Shown here: piece by piece, positions 36,512 through 46,540 of the stretch
Numbering within the stretch: position 1 is the first letter of the stretch
Layout of the letters: each line of letters starts with the position of its first letter
From: Marinobacter halotolerans
Lineage (GTDB): Bacteria; Pseudomonadota; Gammaproteobacteria; Pseudomonadales; Oleiphilaceae
NCBI RefSeq assembly: GCF_008795985.1
Contig: NZ_VMHP01000001.1
Location: forward strand, 2,170,001-2,234,000
Length of the DNA stretch: 64,000 nucleotides
Direction of reading: 5' to 3'
Program-made: the position numbers and the translations under genes
The notes under the pieces: generated by a model
Database searches by the model: none
Seen by the model: the letters and a program-made list of their open reading frames with translations, nothing else
What the model was told of the DNA's origin: nothing

Positions 36512-39472
36512 CTATGACCCCTGGTTCTGGCTTGTGGTGTGCCCCGTCTCCGGCTCGTAGGCCGGTAACCTGATACGGACACAGGTTCCGCCACCCGTGT
36601 CGTGGTTCAGCGGGCTCTCCACCTGAATATTGCCGTAATGCTCTTCTACGATGCTGTAGACCAGTGAAAGCCCCAGGCCGGTGCCCTGGTTCGGTGCCTT
36701 GGTGGTGTAGAAGGGCTCGAAGATATGATCCAGCTGCTGCGACGAAATGCCGGACCCCTCATCGGTGACGTCGATCATAGCGGAGTAGCCGTCGTGCTTT
36801 CCACTGATTCGGACTTCGCCACCTTCGGGTGATGCATCCCGGGCGTTGGCCAGCAGGTTAATGAATACCTGTACCAGCCGTTGCTCATCACCCAGCACCA
36901 TCAGGTTGTCCGGGCAGTCGTTGGAATAACGGATGCCAAGACCCTTGTCGCTCAGGGAGAGGAGGTTGATGGATTCGTCCACGCAGCGGCGGATCAGCAC
37001 CGGCTCGTACCGATTGGCGTGGGCATGGTTGCCGGTGCGGGCAAAATTCATCAGGGATTGCAGAATGGTGGAGATCCGCCGTGTCTGCTGCTGGATCTGA
37101 TCGGCGGTCGAGAGGATGTCCGGGTCGCTGGTTTCCAGCTTCAGGTTCTGGGCCAGAGATGAAATGCCGGTGACCGGGTTGCCGATCTCATGGGCTACGC
37201 CTGCCGCCAGCCTGCCGACGGACGCCAGCCGCTCGCTGTGCATCAGTTCATCTTCCAGTAGGCGGGTTTCGGTCTGGTCTTCTACCAGGATGATGCTGCC
37301 GCCTTCAGGATGATCCGGCCCGGCCAGTGCCGCCTTGTGCAGGTTCAGCCAGTGGGGCCGGCCGCCGAGGTCGAGGCGGTGTTTGTACCGGTGCAGGTCC
37401 TCTCCGGAATTGAAATCCTCCAGCAACAGATGCCAGTGTTCCGGCAACGCCAGCAGCTTTGCGCCCACCACGTCATCGGCAGTGATGCCTGTCAGCGCTT
37501 CCATGGCGTTGTTCCACATCAGTATCTCGCCATCGTCCCCCATGGAACAGGCGGGAATCGGCAGGTTGTGCAGGGTCTGGCGGTAATGCCGGCGCAGGTT
37601 GTCCAGTTCCCCGGCAAGGCCGGTCAGGCGATTTTCATAATCCCCCAGGGCGCGTTCGACATAGCGGATGTCCTGCCCGGTACCGCCGCCGGCCATGGGT
37701 TTGAATCCCAGGTTCCGCTTGACCAGATCCCGGGCAACCGCCGGGCCCAGCAGGCCGGAAAGGTTGGCTTCTATACGATCCCGCAGGCGGCGCAGCTGAT
37801 AGGGACGGTACTCCACGCTGGGCAGTTTGAGCTGGTGCAGCGCCCGGTCGATTTCCCGTCTGGAAACCCCCATGCCCAGCGGCGCTGCAAGCTGCAGCAC
37901 GAAGTCTTCGGAGGAGGATGCCAGCAGTTCCCTGCGCTGTGGTCGTGACAGGGCGCCTACTGAGCAGGCCTCGGCGGCGCCGGATTCTTCCTTTGAGCTG
38001 GCGCTGAGCAGCGACACCAGCGCAAACACCGATATGTTTACGGTCAGGCTCAGGAAGATAAAGATATGAGCGTTGTCGCGGTCCGGTACCAGTGGCGAAT
38101 CCAGCAATGCCAGAACGTTCGCGGTATGGGAGAACGGCAGTACCAGGGTCAGCGCCCAGATAACCAGACCGGCGCAGAGTCCGGCGTTCAGCCCCCGCCG
38201 GTTGCCTTCCGGCCAGTAGATCACGCCAAGGGCGCCGGGCAGCAGCTGGAGCATCCCGGAAAGGGAGATGATGCCAAGAATTGACAGGTCCAGATGCTTG
38301 CCGACGATTTCGTGGAACAGCAGAGCCGTCAGAATGGTTGCCGCGATCAGCAGCCGTTTCACCCAGCGCAGCCATAGGTAGATGTCACCCTGATCCTTGG
38401 GTGTGCGCAGCGGCAGCACCACATGGTTGAGCACCATTCCGGCCAGCGCCAGGGTGCTGACGATCATCAGTCCGCTGGCGGCAGACAGACCGGCGATGTA
38501 CATCAGCAGCGTCAGTGCCGGACTTTCGATTGCCTGGGCCACGCCTATAGCAAAAAAAGCGGGGTCGGTGGTCGCCGACAGCGCCTGGCCGCCCCAGAGA
38601 ATCAGTGGCACCGGAAGGCCCAGCAGCAGAAGGTACAGGGGTAATCCCCAGCTTGCCTTGGCCAGCGCCTTGGGCGAGGGGTTTTCGCTGAAGGTCATGT
38701 GGTACATGTGGGGCAGCACCAGGGCGCCGGCAAACGACATCAGCATCAGCGCGCGCCAGCTGCCGTCATCGATACGCAATGCCATGGCGGTATCCGGCCG
38801 GGCATGATCGGCAAGCCAGCCCTCAAGCCCCGCCATTCCGCCGAAAACTGCGAACAGGATGACTCCGCCCAGAACCAGCAGCGATACCAGCTTGACCAGC
38901 GAGTCGAAGGCGATCGCCACTACCAGGCCCTGATGACTGTCGGAGCTCTGATCCCGGCGTGCTCCGAAAAGCGTGGCAAACAGCACCACAATCAGGCTGA
39001 AGGAAACGCTGATCAGTACCGGCGAAGTGTTGGGGGCAAGCAGGCTGGCGGAGGTGGATACGGCTTTGATCTGCATGCTCAGCAGTGACAGGATGGCGGC
39101 GCCGGAACAGATGGTGACCAGAGTACCCGCCCACTGGCTTCGATAGCGGTAGGCAAACAGATCTGCCAGCGAGGTCAGTTGATAGGCGCGGCCGATGCGC
39201 AGGATCGGATTGAGCAACACAGGCGCCAGCAGGAACGCACCGCTGATGCCCAGGTAGTAGGCCAGAAAGCCATAGCCGTATTCAGCCGCCGCACCCACCG
39301 AAGCATACACCGCCCATATGCCCGCATAGACGCCCAGGCTAAGAGTGTATACCAGGGGATGTCGTACCCAGCCGCGGGGCAGCAGGCCGCGTTCTGTTAT
39401 CCAGGCGATGCCGAAAAGCAGTAAAAGGTAAAGGAAGCTGGCAACCAGCAGGCCGGAGGCGCTAAAACTCAT
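36512..39472 (-). CDS. cbrA: Sensor histidine kinase CbrA with SLC5-type transporter domain
   Basis: About 986 residues. The N-terminal about 500 form a sodium:solute symporter-like module (about 13 TM helices). It is followed by a STAC-like linker, a PAS domain ([22 protein letters not shown]), an H-box ([16 protein letters not shown]) and an ATPase domain ([23 protein letters not shown]). CbrA-CbrB govern carbon and nitrogen source use; histidine transport has been reported for the Pseudomonas protein. The start is the ATG at 39472, which overlaps the small upstream gene by 11 bases. cbrB follows after 7 bases. Confidence 0.93.
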   Translation of the reverse strand: MSFSASGLLVASFLYLLLLFGIAWITERGLLPRGWVRHPLVYTLSLGVYAGIWAVYASVGAAAEYGYGFLAYYLGISGAFLLAPVLLNPILRIGRAYQLTSLADLFAYRYRSQWAGTLVTICSGAAILSLLSMQIKAVSTSASLLAPNTSPVLISVSFSLIVVLFATLFGARRDQSSDSHQGLVVAIAFDSLVKLVSLLVLGGVILFAVFGGMAGLEGWLADHARPDTAMALRIDDGSWRALMLMSFAGALVLPHMYHMTFSENPSPKALAKASWGLPLYLLLLGLPVPLILWGGQALSATTDPAFFAIGVAQAIESPALTLLMYIAGLSAASGLMIVSTLALAGMVLNHVVLPLRTPKDQGDIYLWLRWVKRLLIAATILTALLFHEIVGKHLDLSILGIISLSGMLQLLPGALGVIYWPEGNRRGLNAGLCAGLVIWALTLVLPFSHTANVLALLDSPLVPDRDNAHIFIFLSLTVNISVFALVSLLSASSKEESGAAEACSVGALSRPQRRELLASSSEDFVLQLAAPLGMGVSRREIDRALHQLKLPSVEYRPYQLRRLRDRIEANLSGLLGPAVARDLVKRNLGFKPMAGGGTGQDIRYVERALGDYENRLTGLAGELDNLRRHYRQTLHNLPIPACSMGDDGEILMWNNAMEALTGITADDVVGAKLLALPEHWHLLLEDFNSGEDLHRYKHRLDLGGRPHWLNLHKAALAGPDHPEGGSIILVEDQTETRLLEDELMHSERLASVGRLAAGVAHEIGNPVTGISSLAQNLKLETSDPDILSTADQIQQQTRRISTILQSLMNFARTGNHAHANRYEPVLIRRCVDESINLLSLSDKGLGIRYSNDCPDNLMVLGDEQRLVQVFINLLANARDASPEGGEVRISGKHDGYSAMIDVTDEGSGISSQQLDHIFEPFYTTKAPNQGTGLGLSLVYSIVEEHYGNIQVESPLNHDTGGGTCVRIRLPAYEPETGHTTSQNQGS

Positions 39473-39638
39473 TGGGGTCTCGCCGCCATTCAAGCCAGAA
39501 GCCCATGGCAATCAGTCCGGCCCAGATGATGTAGGGGCTGTACCAGGCATTACCCGGCGAGGTCCACCAATCCAGAATATTGGGCGAGAAAATATAGACT
39601 GCCAATACCAGAAGAAAGACCAGACGGTAGATATACAT
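39462..39638 (-). CDS. Small membrane protein upstream of cbrA (CbrX-like)
   Basis: 58 residues with two TM stretches (RLVFLLVLAVYIFSP and YSPYIIWAGLIAMGFWLEW) and a charged end (RRDPNEF). It overlaps the cbrA start by 11 bases. In Pseudomonas putida a small gene called cbrX is translationally coupled to cbrA, and this gene has that position and character. Start: ATG at 39638 with a distant GGGGA; a GTG six codons earlier is possible. Confidence 0.75.
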   Translation of the reverse strand: MYIYRLVFLLVLAVYIFSPNILDWWTSPGNAWYSPYIIWAGLIAMGFWLEWRRDPNEF

Positions 39639-39688
39639 CGGAAAAGAGATCCCCACTGCCGTGTGAGAGTCAGTTTATAACACGGGGT

Positions 39689-40573
39689 TTACCGGGCTGT
39701 CAGGTGAATCCGGGATGGCTGCCAGCGGTCAGTGGCGGTTTGCAGAATATCCGCGGCTGAATCCCTGTTTGTCAGGCCAGAAAGATCCTGGCCTAGGGCT
39801 TGAAGGGCGCTCAGTAGATTGTTCGCCGGCCGGGCGTCGTCCAGGGCCGGGGCATGGTTCTGTTTGCTGAGTTTCTGGCCCTGCTCGTTGAGTATCACCG
39901 GAATATGCAGCCAGGCGGGAATCTGCGCCCCCAGGGCCCGGTAGATCTGGCACTGCTGGGCGGTCATCTCCAGCAGGTCGGATCCGCGAACCACATGGGT
40001 GATCCTCTGGTCAATGTCGTCCGCTACAACCGCAAGCTGATAGGCGTAAAAGCCTTCCTTGCGCCGGATGACCGGGTCGTCTGTTTCCGCATTGACCTGC
40101 TGGTGCTGATCGCCCAGCAGAAGATCCTGCCAGTGGCTGTCTTCATCGTGCAGGGCGAATCGCACCGCATAGGGGCGATCACCCGCCACGACTTTGCCTT
40201 CGCGGCAGCCATTGGGGTGTTTGCCATGATTGGCCTGCAGTTGCTTGCGGGAACAGATACACCTGTAGGCACGCCCCTGCTGGAGAAGATCGTCAATTAT
40301 CCGCTGATAGCGATCATGACAGCGGGACTGAAACCGCACGGGTTCGTCCGGCTCCAGGCCGTGGGCGGTGAGGCTCGCAAGGATCTGTTCGGTGGCTTCC
40401 GGGGATTCGCGTAGGGGATCCAGATCTTCAATTCGCACCAGCCAGGTTCCGCGCCTGGCGCGGGCTTCAAGATAGCTTGCCAGCGCGGTGACCAGAGAAC
40501 CGAAATGCAGGGGGCCGGTGGGCGAGGGCGCAAAGCGCCCCCGGTACCCGGTATCGACGGGGCCGTCGATCAA
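39689..40573 (-). CDS. gluQ: Glutamyl-Q tRNA(Asp) synthetase
   Basis: About 294 residues, class I synthetase core without an anticodon-binding domain. GRFAPSPTGPLHFGSL is the HIGH-type motif and KLSKQNHAPAL the KMSKS-type motif. The zinc-site cysteines are in YRCICSRK and NGCREG. It attaches glutamate to queuosine in tRNA-Asp. The start is uncertain: the frame has no ATG near the expected N-terminus. A TTG at 40573 that overlaps the dksA stop (TTGA) fits the family length; a GTG at 40624 inside dksA is the alternative. Confidence 0.92.
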   Translation of the reverse strand: MIDGPVDTGYRGRFAPSPTGPLHFGSLVTALASYLEARARRGTWLVRIEDLDPLRESPEATEQILASLTAHGLEPDEPVRFQSRCHDRYQRIIDDLLQQGRAYRCICSRKQLQANHGKHPNGCREGKVVAGDRPYAVRFALHDEDSHWQDLLLGDQHQQVNAETDDPVIRRKEGFYAYQLAVVADDIDQRITHVVRGSDLLEMTAQQCQIYRALGAQIPAWLHIPVILNEQGQKLSKQNHAPALDDARPANNLLSALQALGQDLSGLTNRDSAADILQTATDRWQPSRIHLTAR

Positions 40574-41010
40574 ATGCCGGTCTGGCGCTCGCGAATTTCT
40601 GCGAGGGTTTTGCAGTCGATGCACAGCGTCGCGGTCGGGCGGGCCTCAAGGCGGCGAATACCGATTTCAACGCCGCACTGGTCGCAGAAGCCGTAGTCGT
40701 CCTTGTCGATGCGGTCGATGGTCTGGTCAATTTTCTTGATCAGCTTCCGCTCGCGGTCCCGGGTGCGCAGTTCCAGGCTGAATTCCTCTTCCTGGGTTGC
40801 GCGATCGCTGGGATCTGCGTAATTTGCCGCATCTTCCTGCATGTGATGCATGGTGCGGTCGACTTCTTCCATCAGTTCCTGCTTCCATTGCATCAGCAGG
40901 CCCTTGAAGTGCTCGAGCATGTCGGCACTCATGTATTCTTCACCCTTCTTCATTTCGTAGGGGGTGAAGTTGGTAATACGTTCGCGTGGTTGGTCTGCAG
41001 TCTTTGCCAT
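40570..41010 (-). CDS. dksA: RNA polymerase-binding transcription factor DksA
   Basis: 146 residues. The coiled-coil tip motif is present (ADPSDRATQEEEFSLELR with Asp-x-x-Asp-x-Ala), as is the four-cysteine zinc finger (CDQC ... CIDC). With ppGpp it adjusts rRNA and amino-acid promoter activity. gluQ is coupled to it, an arrangement also seen in E. coli and Pseudomonas. Confidence 0.97.
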   Translation of the reverse strand: MAKTADQPRERITNFTPYEMKKGEEYMSADMLEHFKGLLMQWKQELMEEVDRTMHHMQEDAANYADPSDRATQEEEFSLELRTRDRERKLIKKIDQTIDRIDKDDYGFCDQCGVEIGIRRLEARPTATLCIDCKTLAEIRERQTGI

Positions 41011-41189
41011 TGAACCCGGCCTCTTGTTAACACTTCACTAGAACGGTGTGCTTCCCACCGCACAAGCCCCGTGGCTAAGCGGTTTAACTCTGGATGAAGC
41101 ACTCGTCCTGAAACGGGAATTTGCGGAAAATAGCAGATTAGTTCCGGGGGTGCCAGCCTTGTCGTACCCACTTTTGCACGGAGACACAG

Positions 41190-41918
41190 ATGAACATACC
41201 GGGCCAACTGACCGAAGGGCGACTGATCCGGCGCTATAAGCGCTTCCTGGCGGATATACGGTTGCCAGATGACAGTGAGGTAACCGCCCACTGCCCGAAC
41301 ACCGGCTCCATGCGCGGGTGCCAGCCCGATGGCGCGCGGGTGGTGCTGAGTATGAGTGATAATCCGAAGCGGAAGCTGAAATACACCTGGGAACTGGTGG
41401 AAGCTTCACCGGGCGCCTGGGCCTGTGTGAATACCGCCCGCCCCAACGGCCAGGCCCGGGAAGCGATTGAAACAGGCGTGGTTACCGAGCTGGCCGGTTA
41501 CGCGGCCTGTCGGTCGGAGGTTCGCTACGGTAGCGAAAAAAGCCGGATCGACCTTCACCTTTCCGGGCATGAGTCGTTGTCCGACGCCTGGGTGGAGGTC
41601 AAGAATGTCACTCTGTGTGAGCAGGGGGTTGGCTATTTTCCGGATGCGGTCACTTTGCGAGGCCAGAAGCATCTCAGGGAGCTGATGGCTCAGGTGGCGG
41701 CGGGCGAGCGGGCCGTACTGTTGTTTGTGGTGAACCACACAGGGATCGAGGTGGTAAAGCCCGCGGACGACATTGACCCGGCCTATGGGAAATTACTGCG
41801 AGAGGCGCATGCGGCTGGTGTGGAAGTGCTTGCTTACCGCGCCGGGCTGTTGAATCAGGGAGAGCCGGATGGTGACCTCTCCCTGGTTGGACCGATGCCT
41901 GTCAGTCTGGAAGACTGA
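41190..41918 (+). CDS. sfsA: DNA/RNA nuclease SfsA
   Basis: 242 residues. [17 protein letters not shown] (OB-fold start), [14 protein letters not shown] and the PD-(D/E)XK core (SRIDLHLSG ... WVEVKNVTL) match SfsA, long known for effects on sugar fermentation in E. coli. Its stop directly abuts the stop of the convergent kinase gene (TGATCA spans both), leaving no intergenic base. Confidence 0.95.
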   Translation: MNIPGQLTEGRLIRRYKRFLADIRLPDDSEVTAHCPNTGSMRGCQPDGARVVLSMSDNPKRKLKYTWELVEASPGAWACVNTARPNGQAREAIETGVVTELAGYAACRSEVRYGSEKSRIDLHLSGHESLSDAWVEVKNVTLCEQGVGYFPDAVTLRGQKHLRELMAQVAAGERAVLLFVVNHTGIEVVKPADDIDPAYGKLLREAHAAGVEVLAYRAGLLNQGEPDGDLSLVGPMPVSLED

Positions 41919-43496
41919 TCAGGCGGCCGGCATGCCGAAGTGCTGGCGGATCCGGTCCGCCACGGCCTCGGCCAGGTGGTCCTGGTCAGTGTACAGGTGC
42001 ACGGTGTGGGTTTTTTCCTGATCCGTCAGAGGTTCAAACCATGTTGCCTGCGTTTCGAGCAATTCTTCCGTGGCCTCCGATGCATCTCCGTCACGCTCGC
42101 TGATCCACCGCCTGCGGGTGTCTTCTGTTGCCTCGCAATGAATCAGCGCGAACGGCAGGCCGAGGTTCTCCGCCACGTCCGTTAACAGATCCCGCTCTGC
42201 CTGTTTCAGGCAGGCCGCATCGACAATCACCGGCAGCCCCGCCAGCAGCAGATCTTTTGCCAGTTCTGCCAGCCGCTCATAGGTGCGCTGGTTGGCTTCC
42301 GGAGTGTAAAGATCCTCGCCAATGCCGGACTTGCTACTGTCCAGTGGCCCCAGGCCATGAAGGCGCTTGCGCTCCACGTCCGAGCGCAGCCGGATCAGCC
42401 CCAGTTCGGCTGCCATCTCCCGGCTGATAACGGACTTGCCACTGGCGGACAGGCCGGTCGTTGCCAGCAGATAGGGGTTGGGGAAGCGGCTGTAATCTTC
42501 CGCCAGCTGGGCGTATTCCCGGTAGCGCTGCATCAGATCGGCTTTTTCCGATTCGCTGAGAGACGGGTTTCCCATGGTGAACAGGGCAATCTTGCCGCGG
42601 ACCATCGCCCGATAGGCTTTGTAGAGCGTCAGCAGGGGCAGGGCCTGAAAATCCCCCCGGTATTCCAGATAGTGATTCAGCACCAGGTTGGCCAGACGGC
42701 TTTCGCCACGGGACTCCAGGTCCATCAGCAGGAACGCCAGATCGTTGATGACGTCGATCCAGCGGAAGGGCTCGCTGAATTCGATGCAGTCGAAAACCGT
42801 CACCTTGCCCTGGAAAACGGTGATGTTCGCCAGGTGCAGGTCGCCGTGGCATTCGCGCACGTAGCCCTCGGCATGACGCTGTTGAATCAATGGCTTGAAA
42901 CGTTCGAAGGTGGCCTGGGTCCAGGCTTCGAGGTTGTCCAGCTGGTCCAGCAGGAAGGGCTCGTCGATCATCGGGCGAACCTGGTCGAAGTTTTCCTGCA
43001 TGCCGGCAAAGACGGCGTCCGGTGTGCCCAGCGGTTTGTCCGCGGCAACGGGAGGCAGGGTTTCGTGAAATTCTGCCACCTGGCGGGCCAGACTGGTGAG
43101 CTGCTCTTCCTGCAGCTGACCGCGCTCCTGCTGCTTGTCAAAAAGCCCGTCCTGATCAAACTGGCGCATGCGAATGGCGTATTCGAAAGCCTCGCCACTG
43201 CCGCCAAGTGCCGGTGCATCAGTGGAGCCGGTGATGGGCAGCACCTCAAGGTAGAGGGAGTCGGCCAGGCGCTTGTTCAGCCGCAGCTCTTCCTCGCAGA
43301 AATGCTTGCGACGATCCAGGGTAGAGAAGTCCAGAAAGCCGAAATCCATGGGCTTCTTGATCTTGTATGCGAAGTCGCCGGTGAGAATGACCCAGGAAAT
43401 GTGAGTTTCAAGAACCTGAAAGTCCCGCACAGGGTGGTCGTACAGTTCAGGGTTCTGCAAGGCCTTGATCAGGTTATCGGATGGTGCGTCGGTCAC
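41919..43496 (-). CDS. Two-domain protein: aminoglycoside-phosphotransferase-like kinase plus P-loop ATPase
   Basis: About 525 residues. The first about 330 resemble APH/choline kinase-like folds (VRECHGDLHLANITVFQGKVTVFDCIEF with catalytic His-Gly-Asp-x-His and a following Asp). The rest is a P-loop kinase-like domain (TTGLSASGKSVIS, RLRSDVERKRLHGL, VIVDAACLKQAERD). Such fusions are widespread and annotated 'bifunctional APH/ATP-binding protein'; the substrate is unknown and antibiotic resistance is not implied. The GTG at 43496, with GGGAG 6 nt upstream, is preferred over a frame extending to 43715, which runs across the mrcB promoter. Confidence 0.85.
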   Translation of the reverse strand: MTDAPSDNLIKALQNPELYDHPVRDFQVLETHISWVILTGDFAYKIKKPMDFGFLDFSTLDRRKHFCEEELRLNKRLADSLYLEVLPITGSTDAPALGGSGEAFEYAIRMRQFDQDGLFDKQQERGQLQEEQLTSLARQVAEFHETLPPVAADKPLGTPDAVFAGMQENFDQVRPMIDEPFLLDQLDNLEAWTQATFERFKPLIQQRHAEGYVRECHGDLHLANITVFQGKVTVFDCIEFSEPFRWIDVINDLAFLLMDLESRGESRLANLVLNHYLEYRGDFQALPLLTLYKAYRAMVRGKIALFTMGNPSLSESEKADLMQRYREYAQLAEDYSRFPNPYLLATTGLSASGKSVISREMAAELGLIRLRSDVERKRLHGLGPLDSSKSGIGEDLYTPEANQRTYERLAELAKDLLLAGLPVIVDAACLKQAERDLLTDVAENLGLPFALIHCEATEDTRRRWISERDGDASEATEELLETQATWFEPLTDQEKTHTVHLYTDQDHLAEAVADRIRQHFGMPAA

Positions 43497-43581
43497 GTTT
43501 CTCTCCCTGGCATTTTCGATCGTGTCTGATTGATTGCGCCCTATCATAACGGTCAGGTTACATAAATGACACATGGATGCG

Positions 43582-43612
43582 TTGCCGCATCGCCCACCGG
43601 TTTCGGTATAAT
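43582..43612 (+). promoter_or_regulatory. Promoter of mrcB, possibly giving a leaderless mRNA
   Basis: TATAAT at 43607-43612 with TTGCCG 19 bp upstream (43582-43587). The -10 ends only six bases before the mrcB ATG, so the predicted start point falls on or next to the initiation codon. No SD precedes that ATG. Confidence 0.6.
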
Positions 43613-43618
43613 CCCGCC

Positions 43619-45937
43619 ATGAAAAAAACCGCCTCCCCCAAGAAAACTCCCCGAAAGCGTTCCGCGAAGGGTGGTCGCAAGCCCTGGTTCTGGAAGCTTT
43701 TTGTTCGTCTCTCACTGATCGGCCTGGTACTGCTGGCGGGGTGGACTGTGTATCTCGATGCGGTGGTCACCTCCCGTTTCGAGGGTCGGCGCTTCGAGGT
43801 ACCTTCGCGCGTCTATGCCAGGCCGCTTGAGCTGTATGACGGTGCAAGCGTTTCGGCCGGCGCACTGGAGCGGGAGCTGGAACTGGCGGGTTACCGGGGG
43901 GACGGCTCCGGCGCGGCAGGAACCTATCGCCGCAACGGCGGCCAGTTCCGGATTCATACCCGGGGGTTCCGCTTTAACGATGGAGAGGAACCGCGCCGAA
44001 GCCTGTCGCTCAGCATCTTTGGCGACCGTGTTCAGCAGTTTGCAGTGGTGGAAGGGCCCTCGTCGCCCATCGTGCGCTTGGAACCGGCGCAGATTGGTGG
44101 TATCTACCCTGCCCATAATGAAGATCGGGTTCTGGTGGAGCTTGAGCAGGTTCCGGAGCTGTTTCGCAACACCCTGATGGCGGTGGAGGACCGGGAATTC
44201 TACGATCATTTCGGCATTGCGCCGCTGTCCATTGCCCGGGCAATGCTGGCCAACATCCGCGCCGGGGAAATCGTTCAGGGCGGCAGCACCCTGACCCAAC
44301 AGCTGGTCAAGAATCTTTTCCTTACCCGGGATCAGACCCTGCTCAGAAAGGGCAACGAAGCGTTGATGTCACTGCTGCTTGAATTCCATTACCGCAAGGA
44401 TGACATCCTCGAGACCTACATGAACGAGGTTTACGTCGGTCAGGCAGGCACCCGGGCCATCCACGGGTTCGGGCTGGCCAGCCAGTTCTATTACGGTGAA
44501 TCCATCAGTGATCTCGCCCCCCATCAGATCGCCATGCTGGTGGGGCTGGTGAAGGGACCTTCCTACTACAATCCCCGGCAGAATCCGGAGCGGGCACGGT
44601 CGCGGCGCAACCTGGTGCTGGGCGTGATGGCCGAGGCCGGGCTGATTTCCGAGCAGGAGGCCTCTCGGGCCAGAGGGCAGCCCCTGGGCGTGACCGGCAG
44701 GGCTTCCTGGTCGGAGAACCGCTACCCCGCCTATATTGACCTGGTTCGCCGGCACCTTGCCCGGGACTATCGCCAGGAGGATCTGCAAAGCGAGGGGCTG
44801 CGCATATTCACCACGCTCAACCCGTCCATCCAGTATGCGGCGGAATTTGCCGTAAGCGATACTCTGAATTCCCTGGACGAGCGTGTTGAAGGCAAGCTCG
44901 AGTCGGCCATGGTCGTGACCTCCCGCGACAGCGGTGAAGTGCTGGCGCTGGTTGGGGGCCGGGACCCGAAATTCGCCGGTTTCAACCGCGCTGTGGATGC
45001 CTGGCGGCCCATTGGCTCGCTGGTCAAACCCTTTGTCTACCTGACCGCATTGCAGAACCCCGACCAGTACACGCTGGTAACGCCGGTAAAAGATGAAGCC
45101 TTTTCACTGGTGTTTGATGACGGCCGGCGATGGCAGCCCAAAAACTATGACGGCGAGGAGCGTGGCGAAGTGCCGCTGCACCGGGCGCTCTCCCGTTCCT
45201 ACAATCTGCCGACAGTGAGGGTTGGGCTGGATGTAGGCGTTGAGGCGGTGAAAACCACCCTGCAGAATTTCGGCATGACCGGTGATATTTCCGAATACCC
45301 GTCCATGCTGCTGGGGTCCGTGGCCATGACCCCGGTAACAGTGGCCCAGATCTATCAGGGCCTGGCCACGTCCGGGTTCAATACTCCCCTTCGAACCATT
45401 CGCCAGGTAACCGATTCCGGTGGCGAGGCGCTGACCCGCTATAGCCTGAAAGTCGAGCAGGTGGCGGATGCGGCAGCGGTTCATCTGGTCCAGTACGCCA
45501 TGCAGGAGGCGATGCAGGAAGGCACCGGGCGCTCGGCCTATCGCACTGTGCCGGAAGAGCTGACCCTGGCGGGCAAGACCGGTACCACCGACGACGGCCG
45601 GGATTCCTGGTTTGCGGGGTTCAGCGGTGATCTGCTGGCGGTGACCTGGGTTGGGCGCGACGATAACGGCCCTACGTCCCTGAGCGGCGCGACCGGCGCC
45701 TTACCGGTCTGGTCAAGATTCATGAGCCGTGTGCCCCAGCATGGATTCTCGCCGGTGGTGCCCGATGGCGTGGAGTATCACTGGGTGAACTCCGAAAAAG
45801 CCGCACTCACAGATGAGCATTGCGAAAATGCCCGCTACATGCCCTTTATTGTAGGTAGCGAGCCGGATATCGAAGCAACTTGCGGTGGTAGTATCGAGCG
45901 TCGGTTGCGGAGCTGGTTTGAAGGAGTATTTGAATGA
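43619..45937 (+). CDS. mrcB: Penicillin-binding protein 1B (bifunctional peptidoglycan synthase)
   Basis: 772 residues. A basic cytoplasmic tail and one TM (about 25-48) are followed by the UB2H-like region, the glycosyltransferase domain (AVEDREFYDHFG, GGSTLTQQLVKNLFL) and the transpeptidase domain with Ser in GSLVKPF, SYN, and KTGTT. It polymerises and crosslinks peptidoglycan. The start at 43619 is set by family length. The TPR lipoprotein gene overlaps its end by ATGA. Confidence 0.95.
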   Translation: MKKTASPKKTPRKRSAKGGRKPWFWKLFVRLSLIGLVLLAGWTVYLDAVVTSRFEGRRFEVPSRVYARPLELYDGASVSAGALERELELAGYRGDGSGAAGTYRRNGGQFRIHTRGFRFNDGEEPRRSLSLSIFGDRVQQFAVVEGPSSPIVRLEPAQIGGIYPAHNEDRVLVELEQVPELFRNTLMAVEDREFYDHFGIAPLSIARAMLANIRAGEIVQGGSTLTQQLVKNLFLTRDQTLLRKGNEALMSLLLEFHYRKDDILETYMNEVYVGQAGTRAIHGFGLASQFYYGESISDLAPHQIAMLVGLVKGPSYYNPRQNPERARSRRNLVLGVMAEAGLISEQEASRARGQPLGVTGRASWSENRYPAYIDLVRRHLARDYRQEDLQSEGLRIFTTLNPSIQYAAEFAVSDTLNSLDERVEGKLESAMVVTSRDSGEVLALVGGRDPKFAGFNRAVDAWRPIGSLVKPFVYLTALQNPDQYTLVTPVKDEAFSLVFDDGRRWQPKNYDGEERGEVPLHRALSRSYNLPTVRVGLDVGVEAVKTTLQNFGMTGDISEYPSMLLGSVAMTPVTVAQIYQGLATSGFNTPLRTIRQVTDSGGEALTRYSLKVEQVADAAAVHLVQYAMQEAMQEGTGRSAYRTVPEELTLAGKTGTTDDGRDSWFAGFSGDLLAVTWVGRDDNGPTSLSGATGALPVWSRFMSRVPQHGFSPVVPDGVEYHWVNSEKAALTDEHCENARYMPFIVGSEPDIEATCGGSIERRLRSWFEGVFE

Positions 45938-46488
45938 AGTCAGAGCTAATGAAGCGTTGGGCGTTGGTCGCCCTGGTAAGCGGATTATCCGCCTGCGCGA
46001 GCGGGCCCGGTGGCTCAATCTACGTTCCCGCGGGAGAAGAAGCGCCCCGTGCGCCGGAACCGCCCCGCGTTGACCCGGGTACGCAAGAACCCGGTGTCGT
46101 TCGCAAGAGCGAACAGCCGGAAACACCGGAACCCCGGTCGCCAAGCTATCAGGATCAGGGAGATGAGCTGTCACCGGCTGCCAGGAGCCTGGTTCAGAAA
46201 GCGGACAGCCTGCTTGCTTCCGGAGATGCCCGCGCTGCGGTCAGCCAGTTGGAACGGGCCCAGAGGATTGCCCCGCGCTCGTCAGAGGTATATTTCGCGT
46301 TGTCCAGGGCCTACATGGCATTGGACCAGCTTGGAACGGCGGAGCAGTTTACGCTGAAAGGGCTTTCACTGGCGGGCAGTGATGCCGCGGCGCAACGGTC
46401 CGGGTGGCTACTGCTTGCCGAGGTCCGTCGCGCCCGGGGTAATATGGCTGGAGCAGACCAGGCCGAAGCCCGGGCTGCCAGCCTCTAA
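45934..46488 (+). CDS. TPR lipoprotein co-transcribed with mrcB
   Basis: 184 residues. The signal peptide ends LSACAS (lipobox), then a Pro/Glu-rich linker and TPR-like helices (AARSLVQKADSLLASGDARAAVSQLERAQRIAPRSSEVYFALSRAYMAL). It overlaps mrcB by four bases. Outer-membrane lipoproteins such as LpoB activate PBP1B in enterics, and in Pseudomonas a TPR lipoprotein (LpoP) does so; this gene has the expected layout for an LpoP-type activator. That role is inference from context and domain. Confidence 0.8.
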   Translation: MKSELMKRWALVALVSGLSACASGPGGSIYVPAGEEAPRAPEPPRVDPGTQEPGVVRKSEQPETPEPRSPSYQDQGDELSPAARSLVQKADSLLASGDARAAVSQLERAQRIAPRSSEVYFALSRAYMALDQLGTAEQFTLKGLSLAGSDAAAQRSGWLLLAEVRRARGNMAGADQAEARAASL

Positions 46489-46491
46489 ATG

Positions 46492-46526
46492 AAAAATCCC
46501 CACGGGCGTTGCCGGTGGGGATTTTT
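46492..46526. terminator. Bidirectional Rho-independent terminator
   Basis: A 10-bp stem (AAATCCCCAC at 46494-46503 and GTGGGGATTT at 46515-46524) with T-runs on both strands, placed between the convergent mrcB operon and the DUF4382 gene. It can serve both. Confidence 0.9.
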
Positions 46527-46540
46527 ATTGCTGCAGTTCA

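Noticed and set aside
42357..43529. 390-codon open frame antisense to the APH/ATPase gene
   Set aside because: The minus-strand gene has clear kinase and P-loop motifs; this frame has none.
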